A DNA stretch of 64,000 nucleotides, from positions 1,227,501 through 1,291,500 of the forward strand of contig CP031585.1 of the NCBI GenBank assembly GCA_003217735.2, given 5' to 3'. The position numbers were made by a program, and so were the translations under genes. The notes below the pieces were generated by a model. That model ran no database searches and had not been told where the DNA came from. It worked only from the letters and a program-made list of their open reading frames with translations. Origin of the DNA: Marinibacterium anthonyi (GTDB lineage: Bacteria; Pseudomonadota; Alphaproteobacteria; Rhodobacterales; Rhodobacteraceae). Below, piece by piece: positions 1-8,202 of this stretch. Numbering within the stretch: position 1 is the stretch's first letter; every line of letters begins with the position of its first letter.

Positions 1-10
1 AAGCGCAACG

Positions 11-34
11 GCCCGGCCGATTAATCGGCCGGGC
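11..34. other. 24-bp perfect palindrome, probable stem-loop
   Basis: Two 10-base arms (GCCCGGCCGA and its complement) flank a TTAA centre, forming a perfect GC-rich hairpin. It lies 122 bases before the first gene and no T-tract follows on either strand. It could be the end of a transcript from the gene beyond the left edge. Confidence 0.4.
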
Positions 35-155
35 TAATGTCGGCTATGCCGATTGCGCGGGTAATGGAATGCGCGCCTGCGCCCCATCTTGGAATTGCAA
101 CCAAAATTCTCGCGGCCGTCCGGCCTGAGAGCAACGACACCAAGGGATGTTCATC

Positions 156-623
156 ATGACCAAGACAGCCATGCCCCTTTCTGCCGGCCTCGGGCTTGCC
201 GGTCTTTTCGCCATCGCCGCCTGGGCCGAACCCAACAAGGTTCGCTATCCGACACAGGAGATGCTGGACGAACTGATCCACTACACCACTGTCACCCGTG
301 GGAATGTGACCGAGTACATGTACACCTCGCCGCAGGCACTGGCCGCCCTGAACGCCGGCGAGGACGTGCCGGACGGAACGCAGGTGATCCTGCAGGACTG
401 GCGCGAGGGCGAGGTCTACCGCCTGTTCGTCATGGAAAAGGGCGAAGGCTTTGGCGACGCCTACACCGATGGCACCCGCACGGATGACTGGCAGTTCCAG
501 TGGTATTGGCCGAGCGGCGAGATCAACACGGACGAAAACACCGCCCGCTGCCGGTCCTGCCACATGTCGCGTGAAAGCCGCAGCTACATGTACACCTACA
601 ACGACGCCCGCAGCTTTGAATGA
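156..623 (+). CDS. Cytochrome P460-like c-type haem protein, exported
   Basis: The 155-residue product begins with a hydrophobic signal peptide (about residues 1-24, ending AAWAEP). Near its C-terminus it has a single haem c attachment motif CRSCH (C132, C135, H136). The rest, with its [17 protein letters not shown] segment, resembles the cytochrome P460 / haem-binding fold, so it should act in the periplasm as an electron carrier or small oxidoreductase. The ATG at 156 is preferred over the one at 147 because AAGGG at 142-146 sits at a proper distance from it. The stop overlaps the next start (ATGA), so the two genes are translationally coupled. The substrate is unknown. Confidence 0.75.
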   Translation: MTKTAMPLSAGLGLAGLFAIAAWAEPNKVRYPTQEMLDELIHYTTVTRGNVTEYMYTSPQALAALNAGEDVPDGTQVILQDWREGEVYRLFVMEKGEGFGDAYTDGTRTDDWQFQWYWPSGEINTDENTARCRSCHMSRESRSYMYTYNDARSFE

Positions 624-1354
624 TGACGCCCCGCTGGACCCGCCCCTTGCCGCGCCTGATCCTGGACGGCGCGATGCTGATCTGCCTGGTGCTGGCCTTC
701 GCCTACTGGTGGCTGGGCAACGCGGCGCATGAGGCCATCGGCACCGTCTTCCTCGTGATCGTGCTGCGCCATGTCGCCAACAACCTCTTCTGGTGGAAGG
801 GGTTGCGGCGCGGCCGCATGACCGTGCAGCGGGCCTTTAACCTGATCCTCGGCGTTCTGCTGGCAGTGGCCATTCTGGCGCTGCTGATCACCAGTATCGG
901 CGTGTCGCGCACGTTGGCACAAGGGCTGGCCCAGTGGTTGGCGATACCGCGCATCTTCGTCCTGCAGGAAATCCACTGGTTCGCGGCCTATTGGGCGATT
1001 GCCCTTGCGGCCCTGCATGTCGGGGTGAACTGGAACCGCATCACGGCGCTGGTGCGCAACCTGTCGGGCCGTGCCCTGCCAGGGTGGAGCGGACCCGTGG
1101 TTTGGACCCTGGCAACGGCCATCGCGGTCCAGGGCACCTTCAGCGGCACCATCCTTGGCTTCTGGCCCCGGCTGCGGTTCAGCTATACGTTGTCGATGTG
1201 GGATTTCAACGCCTCCGTCCTGCCGTTCTTCCTGCATTGGGCGGCGGCCCTTCTGACCCTCGCGATCGCGGCACATGTGCTGCTGCTGCTCGCGACACGA
1301 AACCTGCGCCTGCTTCCCGCAGGCAACAGCCGCACCCCAAGTGAGAGGCGATGA
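620..1354 (+). CDS. DUF4405-like membrane protein, probable di-haem b-type cytochrome
   Basis: The 244-residue product has about six hydrophobic helices. Two carry paired histidines 14 residues apart: H37/H51 in the second hydrophobic segment and H119/H133 in the fourth. This H-X13-H on two helices is the arrangement that holds two stacked b haems in the cytochrome b family, and it fits DUF4405-type membrane proteins. The gene overlaps the P460-like cytochrome gene by 4 bases, suggesting that the two form one membrane/periplasm redox pair. Haem binding is inferred from spacing only. A 124-base gap with no recognised feature follows. Confidence 0.7.
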   Translation: MMTPRWTRPLPRLILDGAMLICLVLAFAYWWLGNAAHEAIGTVFLVIVLRHVANNLFWWKGLRRGRMTVQRAFNLILGVLLAVAILALLITSIGVSRTLAQGLAQWLAIPRIFVLQEIHWFAAYWAIALAALHVGVNWNRITALVRNLSGRALPGWSGPVVWTLATAIAVQGTFSGTILGFWPRLRFSYTLSMWDFNASVLPFFLHWAAALLTLAIAAHVLLLLATRNLRLLPAGNSRTPSERR

Positions 1355-1478
1355 TCTGAAAAGACCTCTCGATACCCGCCGTATTCGGCGCTTGCATCGC
1401 TCCGGCTCGCCTTGAAGACATCAGCCTCCAAGAGGCAGCACATGTCCAACGCCTCCTCGAAGACCCGCCAAGCCTGGC

Positions 1479-2246
1479 CTACGCGGTAGCCGCCACCGCC
1501 AGCCGGTCTCTCAGCCGCTCGACATCCGCGGCCTTCATGCCCCCGGCCAACAGGTACCCTTCGGCCCCGCCATGTGCGCGTCGCAGGTGGGCCAGAACGC
1601 TCAGCATGTCGTCGTCGCGGGCCGCCAGAAGACGGTCCACGATCGTCGGCGGGGCACCGCGCGCCAAGGCTTGCGCGCGCAAACGGTCCAGCAGCCCGGG
1701 GGCGTGGCGGGTGGTGTCGGAATAGTTCCGGGCGATGTCGCCGGGCGCCGCCCCCAGCAGGTCCAGCAGCAGCGCGGCGACCAGCCCGGTGCGATCCTTG
1801 CCCGCGGTGCAGTGGAAGACCACCGCGCCGCATTCCACACCCGCCATGGCCGTCAGCACCCTGACAAACGCCTTGGGCGCGGCCGTCAGCGCCATGATGT
1901 AGCGGTTCGACAATGTCAGGCCGGGGTCCTGGGACAGGACTGCCGTCACCGGGGCCAGACCCTCGAAGACGGGGACATGGATCCTGTCGGGGAAAGCCGC
2001 CAGCGGGCCCGGGGCGGCGGCGATCTCGGCCTCTGACCGCAGGTCGATCACCAGGGCAGGGGCGCACGGCAGCAGCCCGCCCAACGCATCCGCATCCGCC
2101 GCCTGCAGCGCGCAGGAACGGTAGACGGCCGCGCCCGGCGTCTTGCGCCCGCCGGGCAGGGGGATGCCACCCAGATCACGGAAATTATGGGTGCCCCGGG
2201 TCCCGGACGCGGTCGGCACGGGCGGCACGATCGAAGTGGTGGTCAT
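1479..2246 (-). CDS. Tyrosine-phosphatase-like protein (Y_phosphatase3 type)
   Basis: The 255-residue product has the cysteine phosphatase P-loop HCTAGKDRTG with nucleophile C146 and R152. It also has an N-terminal NFRDLGG segment and a general-acid region typical of the bacterial tyrosine/serine phosphatase family (Pfam Y_phosphatase3). The ATG at 2246 overlaps the stop of the upstream permease by ATGA; a longer reading frame upstream merely shadows the permease. It is the last gene of an ABC importer operon that also encodes a metallophosphodiesterase. It probably removes phosphate from the imported compound rather than acting on proteins, but that is inference. Confidence 0.85.
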   Translation of the reverse strand: MTTTSIVPPVPTASGTRGTHNFRDLGGIPLPGGRKTPGAAVYRSCALQAADADALGGLLPCAPALVIDLRSEAEIAAAPGPLAAFPDRIHVPVFEGLAPVTAVLSQDPGLTLSNRYIMALTAAPKAFVRVLTAMAGVECGAVVFHCTAGKDRTGLVAALLLDLLGAAPGDIARNYSDTTRHAPGLLDRLRAQALARGAPPTIVDRLLAARDDDMLSVLAHLRRAHGGAEGYLLAGGMKAADVERLRDRLAVAATA

Positions 2247-3061
2247 TTTATCCCCGATTTCATGAAGCTTTCGATGACCTGCCGATGCAGGACAAGGTAG
2301 ATCGCCAGCACCGGCAGCGACGCCAGCGTGGCTGCCGCCATCAGCGGGCCCCATTGGTTGCCCTCCTGCGACATGAACATCTGCAGCCCGATCTGCACCA
2401 CCGCATCGTCGATCCGCCGGATCAGCAGCAGCGGCCAGAAATATTCGTTCCAGGCCGATATGAACGCCAGCACCGCAAGCGAGGCGATGGGCGCGCGCAG
2501 GTTCGGCACCACGATTTCCCACAGGATGCGCCAATCGCCGGCGCGGTCCATCCGCGCGGCTTCCAGCACCTGGCGGGGGAAGGATTTCATCGCGTTGACC
2601 AGCAGCAGCACGGCGAATGCGGCGGCGGCATTGGGCAGCACCAGCCCGGTAGTGGTGTTCAGCAGGCCCAGCCGGGTCGACAGCACGTAATTGGGGATCA
2701 TCGTCACCTGGAACGGCACCAGCCACGACAGCGCGATCAGCGCCTGCACCACCTTCGCGCCGCGAAACCGCCAGCGGGTCAGCGCATAGGCCGCCATCAG
2801 CCCGGTCAGCACCTGCGCCAGTGCCGTGGCGGTGGCCATCGCAAAGGTATTGCCCAGCATCCGCAGCATCGGGATCGCGTCCAGGACATAGGTGTAATTG
2901 CCCAGGCTCACCTCGCGCGGCCAGGGCGTCGTATCGAAGATCGCCGTTTCGGGGCGCAGCGACGTGACCACCATCCAGTAGATCGGCACCACCGCCGTCA
3001 GCGCCAGGGCGATCATCACCCCATGGGTCAGGACGCGCGCGGGCAGGGACCTAGTCGTCAT
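2243..3061 (-). CDS. ABC transporter permease, MalG/UgpE type
   Basis: The 272-residue inner-membrane permease has about six helices. The cytoplasmic EAA loop is visible around EAARMDRAGDWRILWEIVVPNLRAP, where the ATPase docks. Together with the companion permease it forms the channel of a carbohydrate-type (CUT1) importer. The start overlaps the end of the upstream permease gene by 11 bases, and the stop overlaps the phosphatase start by 4 bases. The substrate cannot be read from the sequence; context favours an organophosphate such as glycerol-3-phosphate or a glycerophosphodiester. Confidence 0.9.
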   Translation of the reverse strand: MTTRSLPARVLTHGVMIALALTAVVPIYWMVVTSLRPETAIFDTTPWPREVSLGNYTYVLDAIPMLRMLGNTFAMATATALAQVLTGLMAAYALTRWRFRGAKVVQALIALSWLVPFQVTMIPNYVLSTRLGLLNTTTGLVLPNAAAAFAVLLLVNAMKSFPRQVLEAARMDRAGDWRILWEIVVPNLRAPIASLAVLAFISAWNEYFWPLLLIRRIDDAVVQIGLQMFMSQEGNQWGPLMAAATLASLPVLAIYLVLHRQVIESFMKSGIK

Positions 3062-3986
3062 GGAAGGTCACCTTTCGCGACAGCGCCTGGAGGGCCAGCG
3101 CCAGCAGGCCGAAGGTGATGAAGGTCATCACGCCCGCCGTGGCGCTCCACCCGGCGGAAAAGGTCTGGAACCCGTATTTCCACATCAGGAAGAAGATGTT
3201 GGTGGTCGACCCCAGCGGCCCGCCATCGGTGATCGCGTTGATGTAGACAAAGCTCCACTGTGCGCCGAACAGGACGGTCATCATCACCAGCAGCAGGATC
3301 GTCGGCGACAGCAGCGGCAGGCGGATATCCCGCGTGATCTGCCAGTTCGATGCCCCGTCCATCCGCGCGGCCTCCAGGTAGCCGGGATCGATGATCGAAT
3401 TGGCCGCCGAAAACAGCAGCGTGGAAAACCCCATCAGCTTCCAGCCGGTGATCCACACCATGGTCCACAGCGCGATGTCGGGATCCTGGAAAAAGCTCAC
3501 CGGATCGAACCCCAGCCACGACAGCCCCAGGTTCACCAGCCCGTAATCCCGGTTCAGCAGCCAGCGCCACAGCACGGCGGCGACGATGGGCGGCACGATC
3601 ATCGGCACGAAGATCAGCGACCGGTAGAGGTTGCGCAAGGGCCCGCGCAGATCCTGCGTCAGGATCGCCACGCACAGCGGGATCACCACCGACAGGGGCA
3701 GCAACCCCACGACGTACCAGAAGGTGTTCATCGCCGCCTGTTGCAGTTCGGGCAGGGCCAGCAGGTTGCGGTAATTCTCCAGCCCCACGGGACGCGGCGT
3801 GGACGTCGGCAGCATGTTCCACTGGGTGAATGACAGCCCGAAGGACTGCAGCAAGGGCCAGTAGATCCAGACCACCATCACCGCCAGCGTCGGCGCCAGG
3901 TAAAGCCAGGGGGCCAGGTGCCGCCGGACAGGCGTCATCGGACGGGCCGCGGCACGGGGAAGAGGAGGGGAGGAGGCAAGGGTCAT
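3051..3986 (-). CDS. ABC transporter permease, MalF/UgpA type
   Basis: The 311-residue permease starts with a basic cytoplasmic tail and a first helix near WLYLAPTLAVMVVWIYWPLL. It then has five more helices and an EAA loop (EAARMDGASNWQITRDIRLP). The chosen ATG at 3986 keeps a short N-terminal tail; an internal ATG at 3938 is also possible and neither has a strong Shine-Dalgarno sequence. The gene lies 55 bases after the solute-binding protein gene and overlaps the second permease. It is the MalF-like half of the channel. Confidence 0.88.
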   Translation of the reverse strand: MTLASSPPLPRAAARPMTPVRRHLAPWLYLAPTLAVMVVWIYWPLLQSFGLSFTQWNMLPTSTPRPVGLENYRNLLALPELQQAAMNTFWYVVGLLPLSVVIPLCVAILTQDLRGPLRNLYRSLIFVPMIVPPIVAAVLWRWLLNRDYGLVNLGLSWLGFDPVSFFQDPDIALWTMVWITGWKLMGFSTLLFSAANSIIDPGYLEAARMDGASNWQITRDIRLPLLSPTILLLVMMTVLFGAQWSFVYINAITDGGPLGSTTNIFFLMWKYGFQTFSAGWSATAGVMTFITFGLLALALQALSRKVTFHDD

Positions 3987-4041
3987 CGCACGTCTCGTCA
4001 GGAGGAGGCGGCCCCGGGAGAGGGCCGCCACCGGAAGGGGA

Positions 4042-5340
4042 TCAATCCGAAGGCATCAGCTTCTGCGCCTGGTCCTGCGCGGCGCGCAGCACCTCGTAGG
4101 GGTCGCCATCGCCCAGAACGGCCTCGGTCGCGGCGTCCTTCATCATGTTTTCCACCTGGCGATAGTTCGGCCCGGCAAAGGCCACGTTCGGCGTCAGGCG
4201 GGTCAGCTGTTCCAGGTTCGGACGGATCAGCGGATGCGCGTCGACCCAGGGCTTCAGGTATTCCGGGTCATCCACGATATCCAGCCGCAGCGGCAGGTAG
4301 CCGATCTTGGACGTGATCTGGGTATAGGCGTATTTCGAGGTGAGGAACTTCATCAGCTCCCACGCCGCGCGCTGCTTCACCGGATCCTTGGACAGGATGA
4401 ACAGCGCCGAACCCGAATTGGTGGGCGCGGTGGGCTTGTCCCCGAACGACGGCATCTGGGTCACCGAAATCTCGAACTTGCCGTCGGCGGCGGCCGAGAA
4501 GCTGTTCTGCACGGCGGACGTGAACAGGAACATGCCCAGCTTGCCGGCGGCGAACGTGTCCATGTGCGAGGCCACGTCGATATCGGCATAGGCCCCGCTG
4601 TCGCGCAGGTCGCGCAGCATGGCGACCGCGTCGGCGGCATCGCCGTCGGCGAAGGTCAGGGTGTTGCCATCCCGCACCATCCCGCCGTTCGACATAACGA
4701 TCGACTGATAGACAAAGGTCCCGTCGATCGGCCCGAAGGCGCCGGGGAAGAAGCCGTAATAATCGGTCTTCTGCTGGATCGCCATGCCCGCTTCCTTGAC
4801 CTCGGCCCAGGTGCGCGGCGGATGCGTCGGGTCCAGGCCGGCGGCGCGGAAGATGTCGTCGTTGATGAACATCACCGGCGTCGAAAACGTGTAGGCCAGC
4901 CCATAGGTCTTGCCGTCGACCTTGCCCAGATCCAGTCCCTTCTCGACCATGCCTTGCGCATGCTCGCTCAGCTCGTCGCCGGCCAGGTCTTCCAGCGGTT
5001 CGGCGCCCAGGTCATGGGCGGCATAGATCAGGTCGCGGAACACCAGCTGCGCCACGTCGGGCTGCTGGCCGGCGACGATATCGGCCTGCACCCGGCTCAG
5101 GATCTCGTTGGACGGCGCGCCGATGGGCTCGACCGTGATCAGCGGGTTCTGCTCCATGAAGGTGTTCAGCATCTCCATCGTCGCTTCGTTCTTTTGCCCG
5201 GCGGTGGCCAGGTTGTAGGAATAGAAGCTGATGGTCACCGGCTTGGTGATCTCGGGCGCCATGTCGGCGGCGGCGGGCAGGCCAAGGCCGGCAAGGGACA
5301 GCATGGCCGCCCCGGTTGTCACAAGGGTTCTGCGAAGCAT
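4042..5340 (-). CDS. Extracellular solute-binding protein, family 1 (UgpB-like)
   Basis: The 432-residue periplasmic protein has a signal peptide of about 25 residues (MLRRTLVTTG... ending LPAAADM). It shows features of the large family-1 binding proteins, with VTISFYSY at the start of the mature part, WAEVKEAGMAIQQ in the middle and the hinge-region segment APTNSGSALFI. An AAAGGA Shine-Dalgarno lies 10 bases before the ATG. It delivers substrate to the two permeases encoded just downstream. Similarity to UgpB by eye, and the two phosphoesterases in the operon, suggest a phosphorylated polyol or phosphodiester; a sugar is the alternative. Confidence 0.9.
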   Translation of the reverse strand: MLRRTLVTTGAAMLSLAGLGLPAAADMAPEITKPVTISFYSYNLATAGQKNEATMEMLNTFMEQNPLITVEPIGAPSNEILSRVQADIVAGQQPDVAQLVFRDLIYAAHDLGAEPLEDLAGDELSEHAQGMVEKGLDLGKVDGKTYGLAYTFSTPVMFINDDIFRAAGLDPTHPPRTWAEVKEAGMAIQQKTDYYGFFPGAFGPIDGTFVYQSIVMSNGGMVRDGNTLTFADGDAADAVAMLRDLRDSGAYADIDVASHMDTFAAGKLGMFLFTSAVQNSFSAAADGKFEISVTQMPSFGDKPTAPTNSGSALFILSKDPVKQRAAWELMKFLTSKYAYTQITSKIGYLPLRLDIVDDPEYLKPWVDAHPLIRPNLEQLTRLTPNVAFAGPNYRQVENMMKDAATEAVLGDGDPYEVLRAAQDQAQKLMPSD

Positions 5341-5381
5341 TCTGGATGGTCCTTTTCGGGAAGGGCGTGGAAGGAACGGGA

Positions 5382-6248
5382 TCAGGCGCGTTCGGCCTGG
5401 GCGGCATAGGCCGCGTTCTCGACCTGCTGGGCACGGTCGCGCAGCATCGACAGCGGATAGGTGTTCAGCTCGGCCCGGTCCGACGGCAGCGGCACCAGCG
5501 CCATGGTCAGCCCCGACGGCCGCAGCCGCCCGATCCCGAAGCCCGCGCCCCGCACCATGCGCAGCCGGTCCGTCACCAGGATGTCGGTCGCCGCGTGCTG
5601 GCCCATGCCGACGATCAGCGGGATGCCGTGCCAGACCGAAAACCGGTCGTGGTGGATATGCCCCGACAGGATCCCCTTGATGTCCGTGCGCCCCTGCAGC
5701 ATCTCGCCCAGCCGCAGGCTGTCGGCAATGCGGATCCCGCGCCAGAAATCCGGCTCCTCTTCCTCGCCCAGCATCGGGGGGTGGTGGATGACCAGCAGCT
5801 TGGGCAGATCCGCATGATCGGCCAGCCGGTCCGCCAGCCAGTCGAACTGCTCCGGTTCCAGCGCGCCGCCGATGGCGCCCGGCGTGGTGCTGTCCAGCGT
5901 GATGACGTGAACGCCCGCCAGCACGGTGTCGTGGTCATAAGGCGCGTCGCTGCCCGGCGCCTCGCCCAGCATGCCTTCGCGGAACCCCGCGCGGGTGTCG
6001 TGGTTGCCGATCGCATAGACCACCGGCATGCCGATCCCTTCCAGCGCGCGGGCCAGCTTGCGGTAGCTTGCCGCGTCGCCCGCGTTGGTCAAATCGCCCG
6101 AGGCGATGGCAAAATCCGGTTTCGGGTCGATCTCGGCGATGCGGTCCAGGATGGCGGCCATGGTCGCCTCGGTATCCGAATGCAGGTGCGGATCGTCCGG
6201 CGCGCCGAAATGCAGGTCGGTCAGGTGAAGGAAGGTTGGGTCTGCCAT
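5382..6248 (-). CDS. Calcineurin-like class III phosphodiesterase (CpdA/GpdQ-like)
   Basis: The 288-residue metal-dependent phosphoesterase shows all signature blocks in order: TDLHFG, SGDLTN, GNHDTR, VIHHPP and GHIHHD. These supply the Asp, Asn and His ligands of the two-metal site. The ATG at 6248 has GGAGAG upstream; the reading frame extends further upstream only as a shadow of the ATPase gene, whose end it overlaps by 28 bases. It has no signal peptide, so it acts in the cytoplasm. Lying between the ATPase and binding-protein genes, it most likely hydrolyses an imported phosphodiester; cAMP hydrolysis is the main alternative. Confidence 0.9.
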   Translation of the reverse strand: MADPTFLHLTDLHFGAPDDPHLHSDTEATMAAILDRIAEIDPKPDFAIASGDLTNAGDAASYRKLARALEGIGMPVVYAIGNHDTRAGFREGMLGEAPGSDAPYDHDTVLAGVHVITLDSTTPGAIGGALEPEQFDWLADRLADHADLPKLLVIHHPPMLGEEEEPDFWRGIRIADSLRLGEMLQGRTDIKGILSGHIHHDRFSVWHGIPLIVGMGQHAATDILVTDRLRMVRGAGFGIGRLRPSGLTMALVPLPSDRAELNTYPLSMLRDRAQQVENAAYAAQAERA

Positions 6249-7342
6249 GTGGGCTCTCCGGTGTTGAGGGGGATTGCGCGGGCCGGCAGGCGCTGGCCCG
6301 TCGCCGCATCGAAAAGGTGTACGTCGGCGGGGGCGGCGCGCAGGCCGAACGCCCCCTGCGGGCGCGGCCGATCCACGGCCAGCGCGATCACCACCTCGCG
6401 CGGCTGCCCGCTTGATCGCAGATGCAGGTGCATCTCGGTCCCCATGTCCTCGCACAGGTCGGTGACGAACCGCGTCTCGTCGCCGGTGGGGTGCAGCGCG
6501 CCGGGCCGGATGCCCATGGTCAGATCCGTGCCTGAACGCAGGTCACACCTCAGCCCCGGCGCCGGGACCCATCCGGCCTCGGTCGCGATGGACCCGTCGG
6601 GCTGGATCCGCGCCGGAAACAGGTTCATCGCCGGACTGCCCAGGAACCCCGCGACAAAGGCGGTGTCGGGCTGGCGGAACAGCTCTTGCGGAGTGCCGAT
6701 CTGTTCGATCCGCCCGTCGCGCATCAGCACCATCCGGTCGGCCATGCTCATCGCCTCGGTCTGATCGTGGGTGACGAACACCGACGTCGTCCCAAGCTGA
6801 CGGTGCAGCCTGCGGATCTCGGTCCGCATGGCGGTGCGCAGCTTGGCGTCAAGGTTGCTCAGCGGCTCGTCGAACAGGAACACCTTCGGCTCGCGCGTCA
6901 TCGCGCGCCCCATCGCCACGCGCTGCCGCTGTCCGCCCGACAATTGCGCCGGCCGCCGGTCCAGCAGGTGATCCAGCTCAAGCAGGCGCGCCACCTCGGC
7001 CACGCGCCGGGCGCGGGCCTTGCGGCGCATGCCCGCCACCTTCAGCCCGTAGCCCATGTTGGCCGCCACCGTCATATGCGGGTACAGCGCGTAGTTCTGG
7101 AACACCATCGCACAGCCCCGGTCGCCCGGTTGCAGGTGTTCCACCGGATCGCCGTCGATACGGATACGCCCCGCATCCGGCGTCTCAAGACCCGCGATCA
7201 GCCGCAGCAGGGTGGATTTTCCGCAGCCCGACGCGCCCAGCACCACCAGGAATTCCTGCGATCTGATCGACAGGTCCAGCCCCTTCAGCACCTCGGCGCC
7301 GCCAAAGGCCTTGCTCAGCCCCTCTATCCGGATATCCGCCAT
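6221..7342 (-). CDS. ABC transporter ATP-binding protein, MalK/UgpC family
   Basis: The 373-residue ATPase has Walker [10 protein letters not shown] (about residues 36-44), a Q-loop in [14 protein letters not shown], signature [14 protein letters not shown], Walker B VFLFDEP, and a C-terminal OB-fold regulatory domain as in UgpC and MalK. The ATG at 7342 is chosen because [13 protein letters not shown] is the normal family start; an ATG 21 bases upstream has no ribosome binding site. It energises the importer encoded downstream and is the first transporter gene after the TetR-family regulator. Confidence 0.93.
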   Translation of the reverse strand: MADIRIEGLSKAFGGAEVLKGLDLSIRSQEFLVVLGASGCGKSTLLRLIAGLETPDAGRIRIDGDPVEHLQPGDRGCAMVFQNYALYPHMTVAANMGYGLKVAGMRRKARARRVAEVARLLELDHLLDRRPAQLSGGQRQRVAMGRAMTREPKVFLFDEPLSNLDAKLRTAMRTEIRRLHRQLGTTSVFVTHDQTEAMSMADRMVLMRDGRIEQIGTPQELFRQPDTAFVAGFLGSPAMNLFPARIQPDGSIATEAGWVPAPGLRCDLRSGTDLTMGIRPGALHPTGDETRFVTDLCEDMGTEMHLHLRSSGQPREVVIALAVDRPRPQGAFGLRAAPADVHLFDAATGQRLPARAIPLNTGEPTWQTQPSFT

Positions 7343-7407
7343 CTGCCGCCGTCCCCTTGTCATCAGGGGCGGCTTAGGGCGATTCGATCACCCCGCCGTG
7401 ACAGGGC

Positions 7408-8145
7408 TCAAACGCTGTTCGAAATCCGCCGGGCCCGGGCCGGTGTCTGGGCCGGTGTCTGGGCCGGTGTCTGGGCCGGTATCCGGGCCGGTGTCTGGGT
7501 CCTGGTTTGGGGAACCGCCCCCGCAGGCCGCTGGAACATGCCGGCGATCATCTCGCAGGCCATGTCGATGATCGTCTCCGGGTCGCCCAGCCGCTGGCCC
7601 ACCAGCACCTCGCTGCGTTCCGGCTGGCGGGTGAATTGCGACCGCACGCCCAGGGCGGCGGTCAGGCGCCAGCGGATCTGGTCCTCGGTGAACCACGGCG
7701 CGGCCAGGTGCAGGTAATGGACGAAGGTCATGTGATGGTCGACGTCGTGCACGATAACGCGCAGCGCATCCGACTGGTCGGTCAGCCCGGTCAGGTGGTT
7801 GAGGTACTGGAACACGCCGTAGGGGCTGGCCGGATCCAGGCTCCACCGGATCGAGGTGGCGATCAGCGCGCGCAGGATCGACGCGATGTCGGGCGTGCCG
7901 GGCCGGGCGGCATCGACGGCGCGCTGCAGATCCGTCAGCCGTTGCAGGTTCAGCCGCCGATAGACCCGCGCGGCACAGGCCACCGCCAGCCCTTCCAGCG
8001 ATACGAAATGGTAGGACACGGACGACACGTTGGTTTCGGCCGCCGCGACAATCTTGCGGACGGACACGTCCTCGGGCCGCCCGGCCCGGCGGATCACCTG
8101 TTCGGCGGCGTCCAGCAGGCGCTCGCGGGTGTCATGCTTGCTCAT
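7408..8145 (-). CDS. TetR-family transcriptional regulator with a repeated C-terminal tail
   Basis: The 245-residue product has an N-terminal TetR helix-turn-helix (TRERLLDAAEQVIRRAG ... VRKIVAAAETNVSSVSYHF). A ligand domain follows. The end of the protein is a low-complexity AQTP-type tail encoded by 12-base tandem repeats. The ATG at 8145 is used; an in-frame ATG 12 bases upstream is equally possible. It lies 65 bases upstream of the ABC importer operon on the same strand, so it probably controls that operon, and may be co-transcribed with it. Confidence 0.85.
   Translation of the reverse strand: MSKHDTRERLLDAAEQVIRRAGRPEDVSVRKIVAAAETNVSSVSYHFVSLEGLAVACAARVYRRLNLQRLTDLQRAVDAARPGTPDIASILRALIATSIRWSLDPASPYGVFQYLNHLTGLTDQSDALRVIVHDVDHHMTFVHYLHLAAPWFTEDQIRWRLTAALGVRSQFTRQPERSEVLVGQRLGDPETIIDMACEMIAGMFQRPAGAVPQTRTQTPARIPAQTPAQTPAQTPARARRISNSV
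7441..7500 (+). repeat. Five 12-bp tandem repeats inside the TetR gene
   Basis: The unit CGGTGTCTGGGC occurs five times in a row; the fourth copy has two changes and the fifth one. Being a multiple of three, the array adds four-residue steps (AQTP or ARIP) to the regulator's C-terminus and can change length without shifting the frame. Confidence 0.95.
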
Positions 8146-8202
8146 TTCCGGGACCATAGCCGCGCTCTGTGACAGGCGGTTGAACCCCTTGGCTGTGGCG
8201 CC

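Noticed and set aside
7441-7500. Short tandem repeats considered as a CRISPR fragment
   Set aside because: The units are only 12 bases, directly adjacent without spacers, and in frame within a coding region.
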